In this document: piece after piece, positions 15,274 to 24,146 of the stretch
How positions within the stretch are numbered: the stretch's first letter is position 1
Layout: each line of letters begins with the position of its first letter
Assembly: GCA_020719345.1 (NCBI GenBank)
Contig: DYQJ01000001.1
Location: forward strand, 5,621 to 44,518
Source of the DNA: Draconibacterium orientale
Lineage (GTDB): Bacteria; Bacteroidota; Bacteroidia; Bacteroidales; DYQJ01
Length of the DNA: 38,898 nt
Direction of reading: 5' to 3'
Notes under the pieces: model-generated
Database searches by the model: none
The model's input: the letters and a program-made list of their open reading frames with translations, nothing else
What the model was told of the DNA's origin: nothing
Program-made: the position numbers and the translations under genes

Positions 15274-18200
15274 ATGAACGAATCCATTTTAAAAGCTTTA
15301 ATGCAATTGTTCGCTATTATTGCAAATGTGAACGAAGACGGTGTTTCGCATGACGCAAGAAATATAGTTGAAAGCTATTTGCGACAACAATTAGGACAAA
15401 CAATAACCGAGAACTACATGAAACTTTTTGACCAATATGTAGAGACACACATGCAAGATGCCAAAGCCGGAAAAAAAGGCAAAAAACGAATAGCCATGAA
15501 CTCCGTTAAAGTGCTTCTAATATGTGAAAATATTAATAAACAGCTACACCAAAAAGAGAAAATTATCGTAGTAATGCGGCTGCTCGAATATGTAAACGAA
15601 GATGGACATATTACTCAAAATGAATTTGATTTTATCACACTCGTGGCAGACACTTTCAACATAGAACGCGAAGAATTTAAAAGAATTGAACTTTTTACCT
15701 TTGGAAAACCACAAGAAATAGAAGATAAAAATAGCATTATTATCATTGACTCCAACCCCGAAACAGCGGAAGAAAAGAACGATGGAATCAAACATATCGT
15801 AAAAGAGAACCTCGACGGACGAATTTTAATATTATATATAGAAAGCATACAAACGTTTGTCTTCAATTATGACGGACATCAAAATTTATTCTTAACTGGA
15901 CAAAATATCGCAGCAAAACGAACTTATATTTTTGACAACGGCTCTATTATCCGAGGCGGAAGGATATCACCTATATATCAAAGTGATATAGCAAGTTTGT
16001 TCTTATACTCCGACAACAAACCGAAGATAACATTCACTGCCGAAAATATTGAATATCGTTTCCAAAACAATGCCATCGGATTGCATCAGTTTAGCTTCGT
16101 AGAAGACTCTGGACAATTGATAGGTATTATGGGAGGAAGCGGAGTAGGTAAATCTACACTTCTTAACGTATTAATAGGTAAATATACTCTCAGCAGCGGT
16201 AAAATTTACATCAATGGACATGATATTCACAAAAAGGGCGAACGTCTTGACGGTATCATCGGATTCGTTCCACAAGATGACCTCCTCATAGAAGAATTGA
16301 CCGTATATCAAAATTTATATTATAACGCTAAGCTGTGCTTCGGAACTTTTACCGAAGAACAATTACATAAAGCCGTAGAACGAGTCCTCAGCGACTTAGG
16401 TCTTTACGAGGCAAGAAATTTAAAAGTTGGAAATCCCTTAAACAAATTTATCAGCGGCGGACAACGTAAACGTCTTAATATCGCACTTGAACTTATTCGC
16501 GAACCGGCAATTATGTTTGTTGACGAGCCAACTTCGGGACTCTCATCTATGGACTCTGAAATAGTTATGCAACTGCTAAAAGACCAGGCTCTCAAAGGTA
16601 AGTTAGTGATAATAAACATACATCAACCTTCTTCCGACATCTTTAAACTATTTGATAAGCTGTGGATAATGGACAAAGGTGGACACATTATTTATAACGG
16701 AAATCCTATTGAGGCGGTTGTATATTTCAAAAAAATGAACATGTATGTAGATGCTGACGAAAGCGAATGTCCTACATGCGGTAATGTAAACCCCGAACAA
16801 ATACTTGAAATAGTTGAAAATAAAGTTATTAACGAGTTTGGAAAATATACTACCGAACGCAAAGTCGCAGCAGACGAATGGTACAAAAAATATAAAGATA
16901 ACATAGAGAGCAAGTTAGAAATAAAAGAAATATCACACAATCCTCTGCCGGAGACAAGCTTTAAAATACCCGGACGATTCAAACAATTTAAAGTCTTCTG
17001 CATACGGAATATTTTATCCAAACTCGCCAACACTCAATTTATGCTCATTAACTTCCTTGAAGCGCCAATTCTGGCTTTTATTCTCGGATTTTTTACCCGA
17101 TATATTAACGAAGACGGCGAATATATTTTTGCCGACAACAAAAACCTACCCGTCTATCTATTTATGAATGTAGTAGTTGCACTTTTTATAGGACTGACAG
17201 TTAGTGCCGAAGAAATTATTAAAGACCGCAAAATTTTAGAACGCGAGAAATTTCTGCATCTTAGCAAATTTAGCTATATCAATTCTAAAGTTTTGATTTT
17301 GCTCATCATGTCGGCTATTCAAATGTTCTGCTTTGTCTTAGTAGGTAACTTCGTATTAGAAATTCAAGGAATGACATTTAGCTACTGGTTGATTTTGTTT
17401 TCCACTGCCGCCTCGGCAAATATGATAGGACTCAACATCTCTGCCTCCTTAAACTCGGTCATAACTATTTATATATTAATACCTTTTATCTTGGTTCCTC
17501 AATTACTTTTAGGAGGAGCGATGGTCAATTTTGACGACCTGCATCCAACTCTCACTAACAAAAAATATGTCCCTCTCATAGGTGATATAATGCACTCAAG
17601 ATGGGCGTATGAAGCACTTGCAGTTCAACAATTTAGAAACAATGAATTTCAAATCCACTTCTATGAAATAGAAAAGAAGAAATCGGAAGCCAGCTATATC
17701 AGCTCATATCTTGTCAGCGAATTGGAATTGATAGCACGAAAGTGCGAAAAAGCAAAAAATGACACTGCATTTAAAGCTGACTATATAAAATATATAAATA
17801 TACTTAACAAAGAATTTAAGAAATTATCTAAGCTAAAAGACTTAAAATCAGTTGATTTTACTGTCTTACAAGATATTAATACTGACAACTTTGACTCGAC
17901 AACTTTGATTACTACACTTGAAATACTCGCTAATGTTAAAACTATCTACAATACAAAGCTTAACGACCAGAACACAAAACGAGATGAAAAATTTAATGAA
18001 CTCGTGGAACTATTTGGTAAAGAAGAAGTTTTAAAATTAAAATTAGAAAACCATAATGAAAAACTATCCGAATTTGTATTAGATAAGATGAACTTAAGAC
18101 AAATAGTAGAGACTGAAAACGGACTGATACGCAAAAAAGACCCTATATTTATGGAGCCAACTTCTAACTTTGGAAGAGCGCATTTTTATGCACCTGTCAA

Positions 18201-18357
18201 AATATTTTTTGGCTATCATATCAAAACTATATGGTTTAATGTTGCAGTAATATGGTTTACTATGCTGCTCATGTACATTGCATTATATTTTGATTTGCTA
18301 AAAAAACTTCTAAATAAAATTGAAGATTTAATACCAAAAAAAACAAAAAAACAGTAA
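15274..18357 (+). CDS. ABCG-type ABC transporter with N-terminal TerB-like domain and FHA-like region
   Basis: 1027 residues. Residues 1-140 form a helical TerB-like domain with an acidic N-E-D-G-H-I motif. Residues 180-250 are beta-rich, resembling the FHA/FHA-like domains of such transporters. The ATPase has Walker A G-G-S-G-V-G-K-S-T (287-295), signature I-S-G-G-Q-R-K-R-L (393-401), Walker B I-M-F-V-D-E-P (413-419) and the H-loop N-I-H-Q-P-S-S. The C-terminal ABC2 membrane domain carries an unusually long, charged, coiled-coil-like insert (about 790-950) before the last membrane helix. The reverse domain order (ATPase then membrane) is that of the ABCG/White class; it would work as a dimer. 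Substrate unknown. Confidence 0.88.
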   Translation: MNESILKALMQLFAIIANVNEDGVSHDARNIVESYLRQQLGQTITENYMKLFDQYVETHMQDAKAGKKGKKRIAMNSVKVLLICENINKQLHQKEKIIVVMRLLEYVNEDGHITQNEFDFITLVADTFNIEREEFKRIELFTFGKPQEIEDKNSIIIIDSNPETAEEKNDGIKHIVKENLDGRILILYIESIQTFVFNYDGHQNLFLTGQNIAAKRTYIFDNGSIIRGGRISPIYQSDIASLFLYSDNKPKITFTAENIEYRFQNNAIGLHQFSFVEDSGQLIGIMGGSGVGKSTLLNVLIGKYTLSSGKIYINGHDIHKKGERLDGIIGFVPQDDLLIEELTVYQNLYYNAKLCFGTFTEEQLHKAVERVLSDLGLYEARNLKVGNPLNKFISGGQRKRLNIALELIREPAIMFVDEPTSGLSSMDSEIVMQLLKDQALKGKLVIINIHQPSSDIFKLFDKLWIMDKGGHIIYNGNPIEAVVYFKKMNMYVDADESECPTCGNVNPEQILEIVENKVINEFGKYTTERKVAADEWYKKYKDNIESKLEIKEISHNPLPETSFKIPGRFKQFKVFCIRNILSKLANTQFMLINFLEAPILAFILGFFTRYINEDGEYIFADNKNLPVYLFMNVVVALFIGLTVSAEEIIKDRKILEREKFLHLSKFSYINSKVLILLIMSAIQMFCFVLVGNFVLEIQGMTFSYWLILFSTAASANMIGLNISASLNSVITIYILIPFILVPQLLLGGAMVNFDDLHPTLTNKKYVPLIGDIMHSRWAYEALAVQQFRNNEFQIHFYEIEKKKSEASYISSYLVSELELIARKCEKAKNDTAFKADYIKYINILNKEFKKLSKLKDLKSVDFTVLQDINTDNFDSTTLITTLEILANVKTIYNTKLNDQNTKRDEKFNELVELFGKEEVLKLKLENHNEKLSEFVLDKMNLRQIVETENGLIRKKDPIFMEPTSNFGRAHFYAPVKIFFGYHIKTIWFNVAVIWFTMLLMYIALYFDLLKKLLNKIEDLIPKKTKKQ

Positions 18358-18375
18358 TAATTTATTGTAATATTC

Positions 18376-18585
18376 ATGAAAAATAGAGTAAAAATATTTC
18401 AGTACAACAAGCTGGTAGGTGGGTATTCTTTAGCTGTACGAGATAATTGGTCTTACAAAATCAAGAGAATACACATCTCCGACTATGAATATGAAGAATA
18501 TCTTAAAACTTTTGGAAATGAAATAGTTACTTTAGATGTTTTTTACCAATGGTGGAATAATTTACAAAAAAATACAAATAAATAA
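18376..18585 (+). CDS. Small hypothetical protein
   Basis: 69 residues, no recognised family. It is basic and aromatic, with a D-Y-E-Y-E-E-Y block in the middle and a F-Y-Q-W-W-N-N-L end. It has no signal peptide or membrane helix. It fills the gap between the transporter (18 bases before) and the oxidoreductase (9 bases after) in the same direction, starts with ATG, and no gene overlaps it. This favours a real gene in the operon. Function unknown. Confidence 0.6.
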   Translation: MKNRVKIFQYNKLVGGYSLAVRDNWSYKIKRIHISDYEYEEYLKTFGNEIVTLDVFYQWWNNLQKNTNK

Positions 18586-18594
18586 TTTATAGTA

Positions 18595-19806
18595 ATGATT
18601 AACAAGTATAAAATAGGTATCCTCAGAGAGACCAAAAATCCGCCCGACAGACGAGTAGCGGTGACCCCGAAATCTGCAATAGAGCTGTTAAAAAAATACC
18701 CCCAAGTAGAGCTCCGCGTGCAACCAAGTCCTATAAGATGTTTCACCGACCAAGAATATCGGGACGCCGGAATTATCTTACAAGAAGACCTTTCGGACTG
18801 TGTTATCCTCATCGGAGTTAAAGAAGTTAAATATGAAACTTTTATCCCCAAAAAAAAATATTTATTCTTCGCACACGTGGCTAAACTTCAAGCTTATAAT
18901 AAACAAATGTTTAAAGAAATGATCTCCCAGCAGATAACTTTAATGGATTATGAATATCTGACCGACAATAATAACATGAGATTAGTCGCATTCGGACACT
19001 GGGCGGGTATTGTAGGAGCATATAATTCGTTGTTAGGTTTTGGAAAAAAATACAATTTATACGAGTTAAAGCGTGCTAAAGATTGTTTTGATTATCAAGA
19101 ACTAAGGCTACAACTTGTAAATATCAAACTCTCGCCGATAAAAATACTCGTTACAGGAAAGGGTAGAGTAGGAACAGGTGCTAAAGAAATTTTAGATGCC
19201 TCCTCTATTACACAAGTTAATACCGAAGACTTTTTACGTAAAACATTTGACTATCCGGTTTACTGCCAAATAGATGCCGACGAATATGCTATTCATAAAG
19301 AAAACCGCAATTTTTCTTTTCCACATTTCTTTAAGCATCCGGAAGAATATGTCTCTAATTTCAAAAGATTTATGCATGCGGCAGACTTGTATATAGCTTG
19401 TCACTTCTGGGACAAAAATGCCCCTATTATGTTAGGGAAAGAAGAAATATGCGACAATCAATGTGCCATCAAATTCATTGGAGATGTCAGCTGCGACATC
19501 AATGGACCGATAATTACTACCACGCATGCCTCCACTATAGACAGCCCATATTATGACTTCAACACGTATAAGATGTCAGAAGAACCACCATTCTCCAGTC
19601 CGAAAAATATAACTACCATGACAGTAGATAATTTGCCAGGCGAATTACCTCGCGACGCATCCGAGTTTTTCGCTAATACATTGTTAAACAACGTTATAGA
19701 TTATATTATAAACCATGACACTGAAGAAGTAGTCAAACGTGCTACGATTTTAGAAAACGGCAATATTACAGAGAGATACAACTATTTACACGATTTCGCA
19801 AAATAA
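18595..19806 (+). CDS. NAD(P)-dependent oxidoreductase, saccharopine dehydrogenase (LYS1)-like / alanine-dehydrogenase fold
   Basis: 403 residues. The N-terminal half has the alanine dehydrogenase/transhydrogenase signature K-I-G-I-L-R-E-T-K-N-P-P-D-R-R-V-A-V-T-P and a G-H-W-A-G-I-V-G-A block. The dinucleotide-binding core starts with I-L-V-T-G-K-G-R-V-G-T-G-A (about 183-195). The C-terminal part has F-I-G-D-V-S-C-D-I-N-G-P-I and a final D-N-L-P-G-E-L-P-R-D-A-S-E. This layout fits lysine-forming saccharopine dehydrogenase and its bacterial relatives. The true substrate is uncertain, as no other lysine or saccharopine gene is nearby. Confidence 0.78.
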   Translation: MINKYKIGILRETKNPPDRRVAVTPKSAIELLKKYPQVELRVQPSPIRCFTDQEYRDAGIILQEDLSDCVILIGVKEVKYETFIPKKKYLFFAHVAKLQAYNKQMFKEMISQQITLMDYEYLTDNNNMRLVAFGHWAGIVGAYNSLLGFGKKYNLYELKRAKDCFDYQELRLQLVNIKLSPIKILVTGKGRVGTGAKEILDASSITQVNTEDFLRKTFDYPVYCQIDADEYAIHKENRNFSFPHFFKHPEEYVSNFKRFMHAADLYIACHFWDKNAPIMLGKEEICDNQCAIKFIGDVSCDINGPIITTTHASTIDSPYYDFNTYKMSEEPPFSSPKNITTMTVDNLPGELPRDASEFFANTLLNNVIDYIINHDTEEVVKRATILENGNITERYNYLHDFAK

Positions 19807-19842
19807 TTTACTAAAAACAATTTTATTTACAAATCAAAATTA

Positions 19843-19850
19843 TATATTTG
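19843..19850 (+). promoter_or_regulatory. -7 box of the SWIM-sufC-sufD unit
   Basis: TATATTTG followed by C, an exact TAnnTTTG match in the 98-base gap before the SWIM gene, 54 bases before its ATG. The -33 region is T-rich but has no clear TTG. Confidence 0.55.
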
Positions 19851-19904
19851 CACCAAATATCTAATTTTGATTTTATACATTTTAATCTATAATATTAAAT
19901 AACA

Positions 19905-20324
19905 ATGGAAAACGAAGTTTTATTTGAGAATGTTACAGCACATCTGACCGACTTTATCACCCGAACAGCACGAAGAGATATCTCTAAGATAGGGACAGAG
20001 ATTTATGACAAAGGACTTAAATGTTTTAATGCTGACAAAATAGGCGAATTTGAATACGTGACAAATAACAAAATTATCGCTACGGTACAAGACACCGAAG
20101 ACTACGAAGTGATTATTGAAAAAGAAAATAATAAAATAATCTACTCCTGTGACTGCGGTAAAGAAGACACTAAATGCGAGCATGTCATCGCTACGCTTAT
20201 TTATGCAGTTGAAAATAAACATATTGTAACGGCTATCAAAACATTGCAAAATTATTCAAAAGACGAGCTTATTAATATAATTTTACAAAACACTACCAAA
20301 CAATTTTTATCTACCTTAAAATAA
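19905..20324 (+). CDS. SWIM zinc-finger protein
   Basis: 139 residues with a SWIM motif: C82-x-C84, six residues, C91-x-H93 (reading C-D-C-G ... C-E-H). Helices precede it, as in SWIM-domain proteins, and a short helical tail follows. SWIM fingers bind DNA or protein; many bacterial ones sit next to SNF2 helicases, but none is here. The gene ends one base before the sufC start, so it is in the suf transcript, in the place where sufB usually stands. A link to Fe-S metabolism is inference from position only. Confidence 0.82.
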   Translation: MENEVLFENVTAHLTDFITRTARRDISKIGTEIYDKGLKCFNADKIGEFEYVTNNKIIATVQDTEDYEVIIEKENNKIIYSCDCGKEDTKCEHVIATLIYAVENKHIVTAIKTLQNYSKDELINIILQNTTKQFLSTLK

Positions 20325-20325
20325 T

Positions 20326-21081
20326 ATGCTTAAAATTTCTAATTTGCATGCCTCAATTAACGGCAAAAAAATTTTAAAAGGATTAAATCTGGAAGTAAAA
20401 AAAGGAGAAGTCCATGCAATCATGGGACCAAATGGCTCAGGAAAAAGCACACTCGCATCGGTAATAACAGGACGTGAAATTTTTGAGGTCAACGACGGCG
20501 AAATATTATTAGACGGAAAAAGTATATTAGACCTCGCACCCGAACAAAGAGCAAGAGAAGGCATATTCCTCGCTTTTCAATATCCGGTAGAAATACCCGG
20601 AGTTAGTATTACTAATTTTATGAAAGCTGCAATTACCGAACAACGCAAACACAAAGGATTAGAGCCACTTGCTCCATCAGAATTTCTTAAAATGATTAAA
20701 GAGAAAAAAGCTCTCGTAGAAATGGAAGCTAAACTTGACAACAGAGCTGTCAACGAGGGTTTCTCCGGAGGCGAAAAAAAGAAAAACGAGGTCTTTCAAA
20801 TGGCGATGTTGCAACCTAAACTCGCTATACTCGACGAAACAGACTCGGGACTGGACATAGATGCACTGCGTATAGTTGCAAACGGAGTCAATAAACTCAA
20901 AAACGAAGACAATGCATTCCTTGTAATTACTCATTATCAACGACTTCTCGACTATATCGTACCTGATGTAGTTCACGTATTATACAACGGAAAAATTGTC
21001 AAAACAGGCGGAAAAGAACTCGCACTACTGCTTGAGGAAAAAGGATATGACTGGATAAAAAAAGAAGTTGACCAAGATTAA
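20326..21081 (+). CDS. sufC: SufC, Fe-S cluster assembly ATPase
   Basis: 251 residues, the normal SufC length. It has Walker [10 protein letters not shown] (34-42), the Q-loop in [11 protein letters not shown], the SufC-type signature [10 protein letters not shown] (about 145-155), Walker B in [12 protein letters not shown], and the switch His in V-I-T-H-Y-Q-R-L-L. It is the ABC-type ATPase that works with SufB and SufD as the scaffold for Fe-S assembly. sufD follows after 16 bases. SufB, its obligate partner, is not in the window. Confidence 0.96.
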   Translation: MLKISNLHASINGKKILKGLNLEVKKGEVHAIMGPNGSGKSTLASVITGREIFEVNDGEILLDGKSILDLAPEQRAREGIFLAFQYPVEIPGVSITNFMKAAITEQRKHKGLEPLAPSEFLKMIKEKKALVEMEAKLDNRAVNEGFSGGEKKKNEVFQMAMLQPKLAILDETDSGLDIDALRIVANGVNKLKNEDNAFLVITHYQRLLDYIVPDVVHVLYNGKIVKTGGKELALLLEEKGYDWIKKEVDQD

Positions 21082-21097
21082 TATTAATTTTATACCC

Positions 21098-22429
21098 ATG
21101 ACAGATACTTTCAAAGAACATATTATCAATATATTAGAAACTAATAATATTCCTCTCGCTGATACGCAAAAGCAACAAGAGGCAATTTATTTTATAAATA
21201 ATAATGAATTTCCTAATAAAAAACAGGAGACATGGCAAAAAATTGACCTCGCTAAACTGTTCAAGCATAAGTACGAAAAACCCGTACAAACAGACATAGA
21301 GACACACCAGATTGATATTTATAAAATTAAAAATATCAATGCTAATACAATAGTCTTCATGAACGGAAATTTGTTGGCAGAGTCGTCTTTTATTTTTGAT
21401 AAACAAATAGTTATAAAAAAAATGTCCGAAGCTAAAAAAGAACATCACGACATTTTTATTAATTACTATAACAAAACAAACATTCTAAATGAAAATATTT
21501 TCACTGCAATAAATACGGCGTTTGCCGAAGACGGAATTTTTATTCATATCCCAAAAAATACCATTGTAGAAAATCCAATTCATGTGTTGTTTTTTACAGA
21601 TGGAAATAATAGAAAAGTCTTCTCGCAATTACGAAATACTATTATTGTTGATAAAAATGCACAAGCTAAAATTATTATAAGCTTTCATTCTACATCTGTT
21701 AATTATACTGTAACCAATGTGGCGACAGAAATTTTTGCAGAAGAAAACTCCTCCTTAGATTATAATATTTTCCAAGGAGAAGGGGACGATGCAATGCAAT
21801 TTAATTTTACTAATGTTCAGCAAGAAAGATATAGCAATTTTACGAGCAACTATGTTACTCTTTGCGGTGCTATCATTCGTAACGACTTGAAAATAAATCT
21901 ACAAGCCGAACACTGTCAAACACAACTCAATGGTTTTTATTTGCCCGACCGGGAACAACATTTTGATAATAATGTTGCTGTGCATCATAAAATGCCTAAT
22001 TGTGTTAGTAATCAATTATATAGAGGGATAATAGATAACAAAGCGATGGCGATATTTTCCGGCAAAGTTTTAGTAGATAAAGATGCCCAAAAAACAGATG
22101 CCCATCAAAATAACAGTAATATTTTACTAACGCAATATGCTAAGGCTCACAGCAAACCGCAATTAGAAATTTACGCCGATGACGTAAAATGTTCACACGG
22201 CGCTACAATAGGACAATTAGATAAAAATGCGCTTTTCTATTTGCAGTCAAGAGGGATAGGCGCCAAAGAAGCTAAGATACTTCTACTTAATGCCTTCGCA
22301 AATCAAGTATTAGACAAGATAACTATTAGCGAGTTCAAAATGTTTGTCAAACTATTAATAGAACGCCGAATGAGTGGAGACAAGAATGATGGACAATGTG
22401 CAATGTTAGAAGACTGCCAAGCTTGTTAA
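21098..22429 (+). CDS. sufD: SufD, Fe-S cluster assembly protein
   Basis: 443 residues from the ATG at 21098; a TTG at 21068 inside sufC is not a likely start. Typical SufD features are Q-E-T-W-Q-K-I-D-L near the N-terminus, the parallel beta-helix core, H-H-K-M-P-N-C-V-S-N-Q, the F-S-G-K-V-L-V block, and C-S-H-G-A-T-I-G-Q-L-D. It is the scaffold partner of SufB and SufC. The C-terminus is unusual for the family: a short extension with three Cys in its last ten residues (Q-C-A-M-L-E-D-C-Q-A-C). A hairpin terminator begins 22 bases after the stop. Confidence 0.94.
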   Translation: MTDTFKEHIINILETNNIPLADTQKQQEAIYFINNNEFPNKKQETWQKIDLAKLFKHKYEKPVQTDIETHQIDIYKIKNINANTIVFMNGNLLAESSFIFDKQIVIKKMSEAKKEHHDIFINYYNKTNILNENIFTAINTAFAEDGIFIHIPKNTIVENPIHVLFFTDGNNRKVFSQLRNTIIVDKNAQAKIIISFHSTSVNYTVTNVATEIFAEENSSLDYNIFQGEGDDAMQFNFTNVQQERYSNFTSNYVTLCGAIIRNDLKINLQAEHCQTQLNGFYLPDREQHFDNNVAVHHKMPNCVSNQLYRGIIDNKAMAIFSGKVLVDKDAQKTDAHQNNSNILLTQYAKAHSKPQLEIYADDVKCSHGATIGQLDKNALFYLQSRGIGAKEAKILLLNAFANQVLDKITISEFKMFVKLLIERRMSGDKNDGQCAMLEDCQAC

Positions 22430-22451
22430 GTGTAATTATACTATAAACGGC

Positions 22452-22486
22452 AACTTTGCCAAAGTTGAAAACTTTGGCAAAGTTTT
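22452..22486. terminator. Hairpin terminator of the suf unit; member of a 33-bp palindrome family
   Basis: AACTTTGCCAAAGTT (22452-22466) and AACTTTGGCAAAGTT (22470-22484) form a perfect 15-bp stem with loop GAA, followed by TTT. It lies between the convergent sufD and DAHP-synthase genes and could serve both. The size (15+3+15) and layout equal the palindrome at 31387-31419, 24 of 33 positions being the same when the latter is read on the - strand. Confidence 0.85.
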
Positions 22487-22561
22487 AATTACCAAACAAT
22501 TATATAAGAATAAAAGTTAAAATTAATTAGCAATGCACTTCAACAAATTTTAGAAATTTTA

Positions 22562-23662
22562 TTAAAAGTTGTGGTCTGTTGTTTTTATAATATTAGATTG
22601 TATATTAATAGATTCTCTGTGAATTTCGTTAAAAATATTTTCTACAAAATTGGCATTAAGATTATGGAATTGTGCTTTTTTCTGTCTTGTGTTTAATATT
22701 TCATTCCAGCGAGTAATTTGTAAAATGCTAAGTTGATTATTTTTTTTTAGTTCCCCTATTTTATGAGATAAAGACATTCGTTTGGCTAATAATTCAATAA
22801 GCATGTCGTCGAGTATATCAATTTCTGTCCTAATTTGTTCTATCTCACTGTTTATCGGGATATTTTTAAAGTCTTTTGTAGAAATATTTAAGTTGTCTAT
22901 CAGTTTATTTAGTTCTGCCGGTGTTAGTTGTTGTTCTTTGTCACTTAGTGCGTTCTCTGGGTCGTGATGTGCTTCTATCATCAGTCCGCCGTAGTTTAGG
23001 TCTACCGATTTTTGAGCTATTTCAGGAATGTAATTTTTATTTCCTGTAATATGACTTGGGTCGCAAATGATTAACATTTCAGGGAATCGTCTTTTCAACT
23101 CGATGACTATTTGCCAGTGCGGGTAGTTTCTGTACTTTGTTTTTTCCCATGTAGAAAATCCGCGGTGTATTACTCCTACTTTAGTTATGCCAGCATTTTT
23201 TATTCGTTCTATAGCTCCTATCCAGAGGTCTATGTCCGGACTGATAGGATTTTTTATTAATACCGGCGTGTCAGTCCCTTTCAATGCGTCAGCAATTTCT
23301 TGTACTCCAAAAGGTGTGCTTGTTGTTCTGGCTCCTATCCAGAGGAAGTCTATGCCGTGTTTTAAAGCTTGGTAAACATGATTTGCCGATGCCACTTCTG
23401 TTGCTACCGGCAAATTATATATTTGTTTTACTTTTTGTAGCCATTTTAAACCTATCATTCCTACTCCCTCAAATTTTCCGGGCAGTGTTCGTGGTTTCCA
23501 TATACCGGCTCTAAAAATGTGTATCTTTTTTAATTCCACCAATTCTGTGGCAGTTTGTAACATTTGTTGCTCGGACTCGGCACTGCATGGTCCGGAGATG
23601 ATGAGCTGGCTTCTGGTGTTCTTGGTATTATTAAAAAGCGATAAAATTTCTTCTAACGACAT
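22562..23662 (-). CDS. Bifunctional 3-deoxy-7-phosphoheptulonate (DAHP) synthase / chorismate mutase
   Basis: 366 residues. The N-terminal type I-beta DAHP synthase has I-S-G-P-C-S-A-E-S, F-R-A-G-I-W-K-P-R-T, W-I-G-A-R-T-T-S-T-P-F and C-D-P-S-H-I-T-G. A C-terminal AroQ-class chorismate mutase helix bundle (about 270-350) has I-R-T-E-I-D-I-L-D-D-M-L-I-E-L-L-A-K-R-M. The enzyme makes DAHP from PEP and erythrose-4-phosphate and converts chorismate to prephenate. The mutase half often gives feedback control in Bacteroidota. It follows a helical protein by two bases and is convergent with sufD. Confidence 0.94.
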   Translation of the reverse strand: MSLEEILSLFNNTKNTRSQLIISGPCSAESEQQMLQTATELVELKKIHIFRAGIWKPRTLPGKFEGVGMIGLKWLQKVKQIYNLPVATEVASANHVYQALKHGIDFLWIGARTTSTPFGVQEIADALKGTDTPVLIKNPISPDIDLWIGAIERIKNAGITKVGVIHRGFSTWEKTKYRNYPHWQIVIELKRRFPEMLIICDPSHITGNKNYIPEIAQKSVDLNYGGLMIEAHHDPENALSDKEQQLTPAELNKLIDNLNISTKDFKNIPINSEIEQIRTEIDILDDMLIELLAKRMSLSHKIGELKKNNQLSILQITRWNEILNTRQKKAQFHNLNANFVENIFNEIHRESINIQSNIIKTTDHNF

Positions 23663-23664
23663 GA

Positions 23665-24078
23665 TTAAATTTTTTCGCTAAACAATTCTTTGTCTATACT
23701 TCGGACTTTTGCTTGCATACCGTTGAGAAGTGCGTCAATTTTTTCACTGCTCTTTTCACCCGCGTTCTTAATAAAATTACTAAATTCGTCCATTCGTTTT
23801 TCTAATTGAATTTTGTCACTCAGTGCAGCAGTTCCCGCTTTAAAAGTCTCGGCAAAAGAATTGTACGCAACGATGAGGTCGGTCAGCAATTCTTTTGACT
23901 TACCTTGTAACTCGCCTTTGTATTCTTCCCATAGTTTTTTAAATTCGGCAGTCATCCGGGCAGTTTCTTCGTCCCGTTGCTGTTTTCTCTCCATGATGTG
24001 CTTGTTGTCGGATTCAAAATCTTGTTTCCAATCGGACAAAAAATTTTTGGCGTTCTGACTAAAATTTTTCTTCTCCAT
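23665..24078 (-). CDS. Hypothetical all-helical / coiled-coil protein
   Basis: 137 residues, almost wholly charged amphipathic helix (E/K/Q/R-rich with regular hydrophobic spacing). There is no signal peptide, membrane helix or Cys, and I do not recognise a family. Its stop lies two bases before the DAHP synthase/chorismate mutase start, so the two are co-transcribed from a promoter at 24113-24141. Such tight coupling suggests a conserved pair, but no biochemical role can be assigned. Confidence 0.75.
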   Translation of the reverse strand: MEKKNFSQNAKNFLSDWKQDFESDNKHIMERKQQRDEETARMTAEFKKLWEEYKGELQGKSKELLTDLIVAYNSFAETFKAGTAALSDKIQLEKRMDEFSNFIKNAGEKSSEKIDALLNGMQAKVRSIDKELFSEKI

Positions 24079-24112
24079 AAAATAGTGATTTATTATAAAT
24101 TATTTATTTTTT

Positions 24113-24141
24113 CAAAGATAAAAAATAAAATAAAAAACAAA
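24113..24141 (-). promoter_or_regulatory. Promoter of the helical protein-DAHP synthase unit
   Basis: On the - strand, TTTG (24141-24138) and TATCTTTG (24120-24113) are separated by 17 bases, slightly short of the usual 19-20. The start codon at 24078 follows about 34 bases later. Confidence 0.5.
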
Positions 24142-24146
24142 TAATT

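Noticed and set aside
21068-21097. TTG start for sufD inside sufC
   Set aside because: SufD similarity and normal spacing fit the ATG at 21098; the extension (K-I-N-I-N-F-I-P) is low-complexity read-in.
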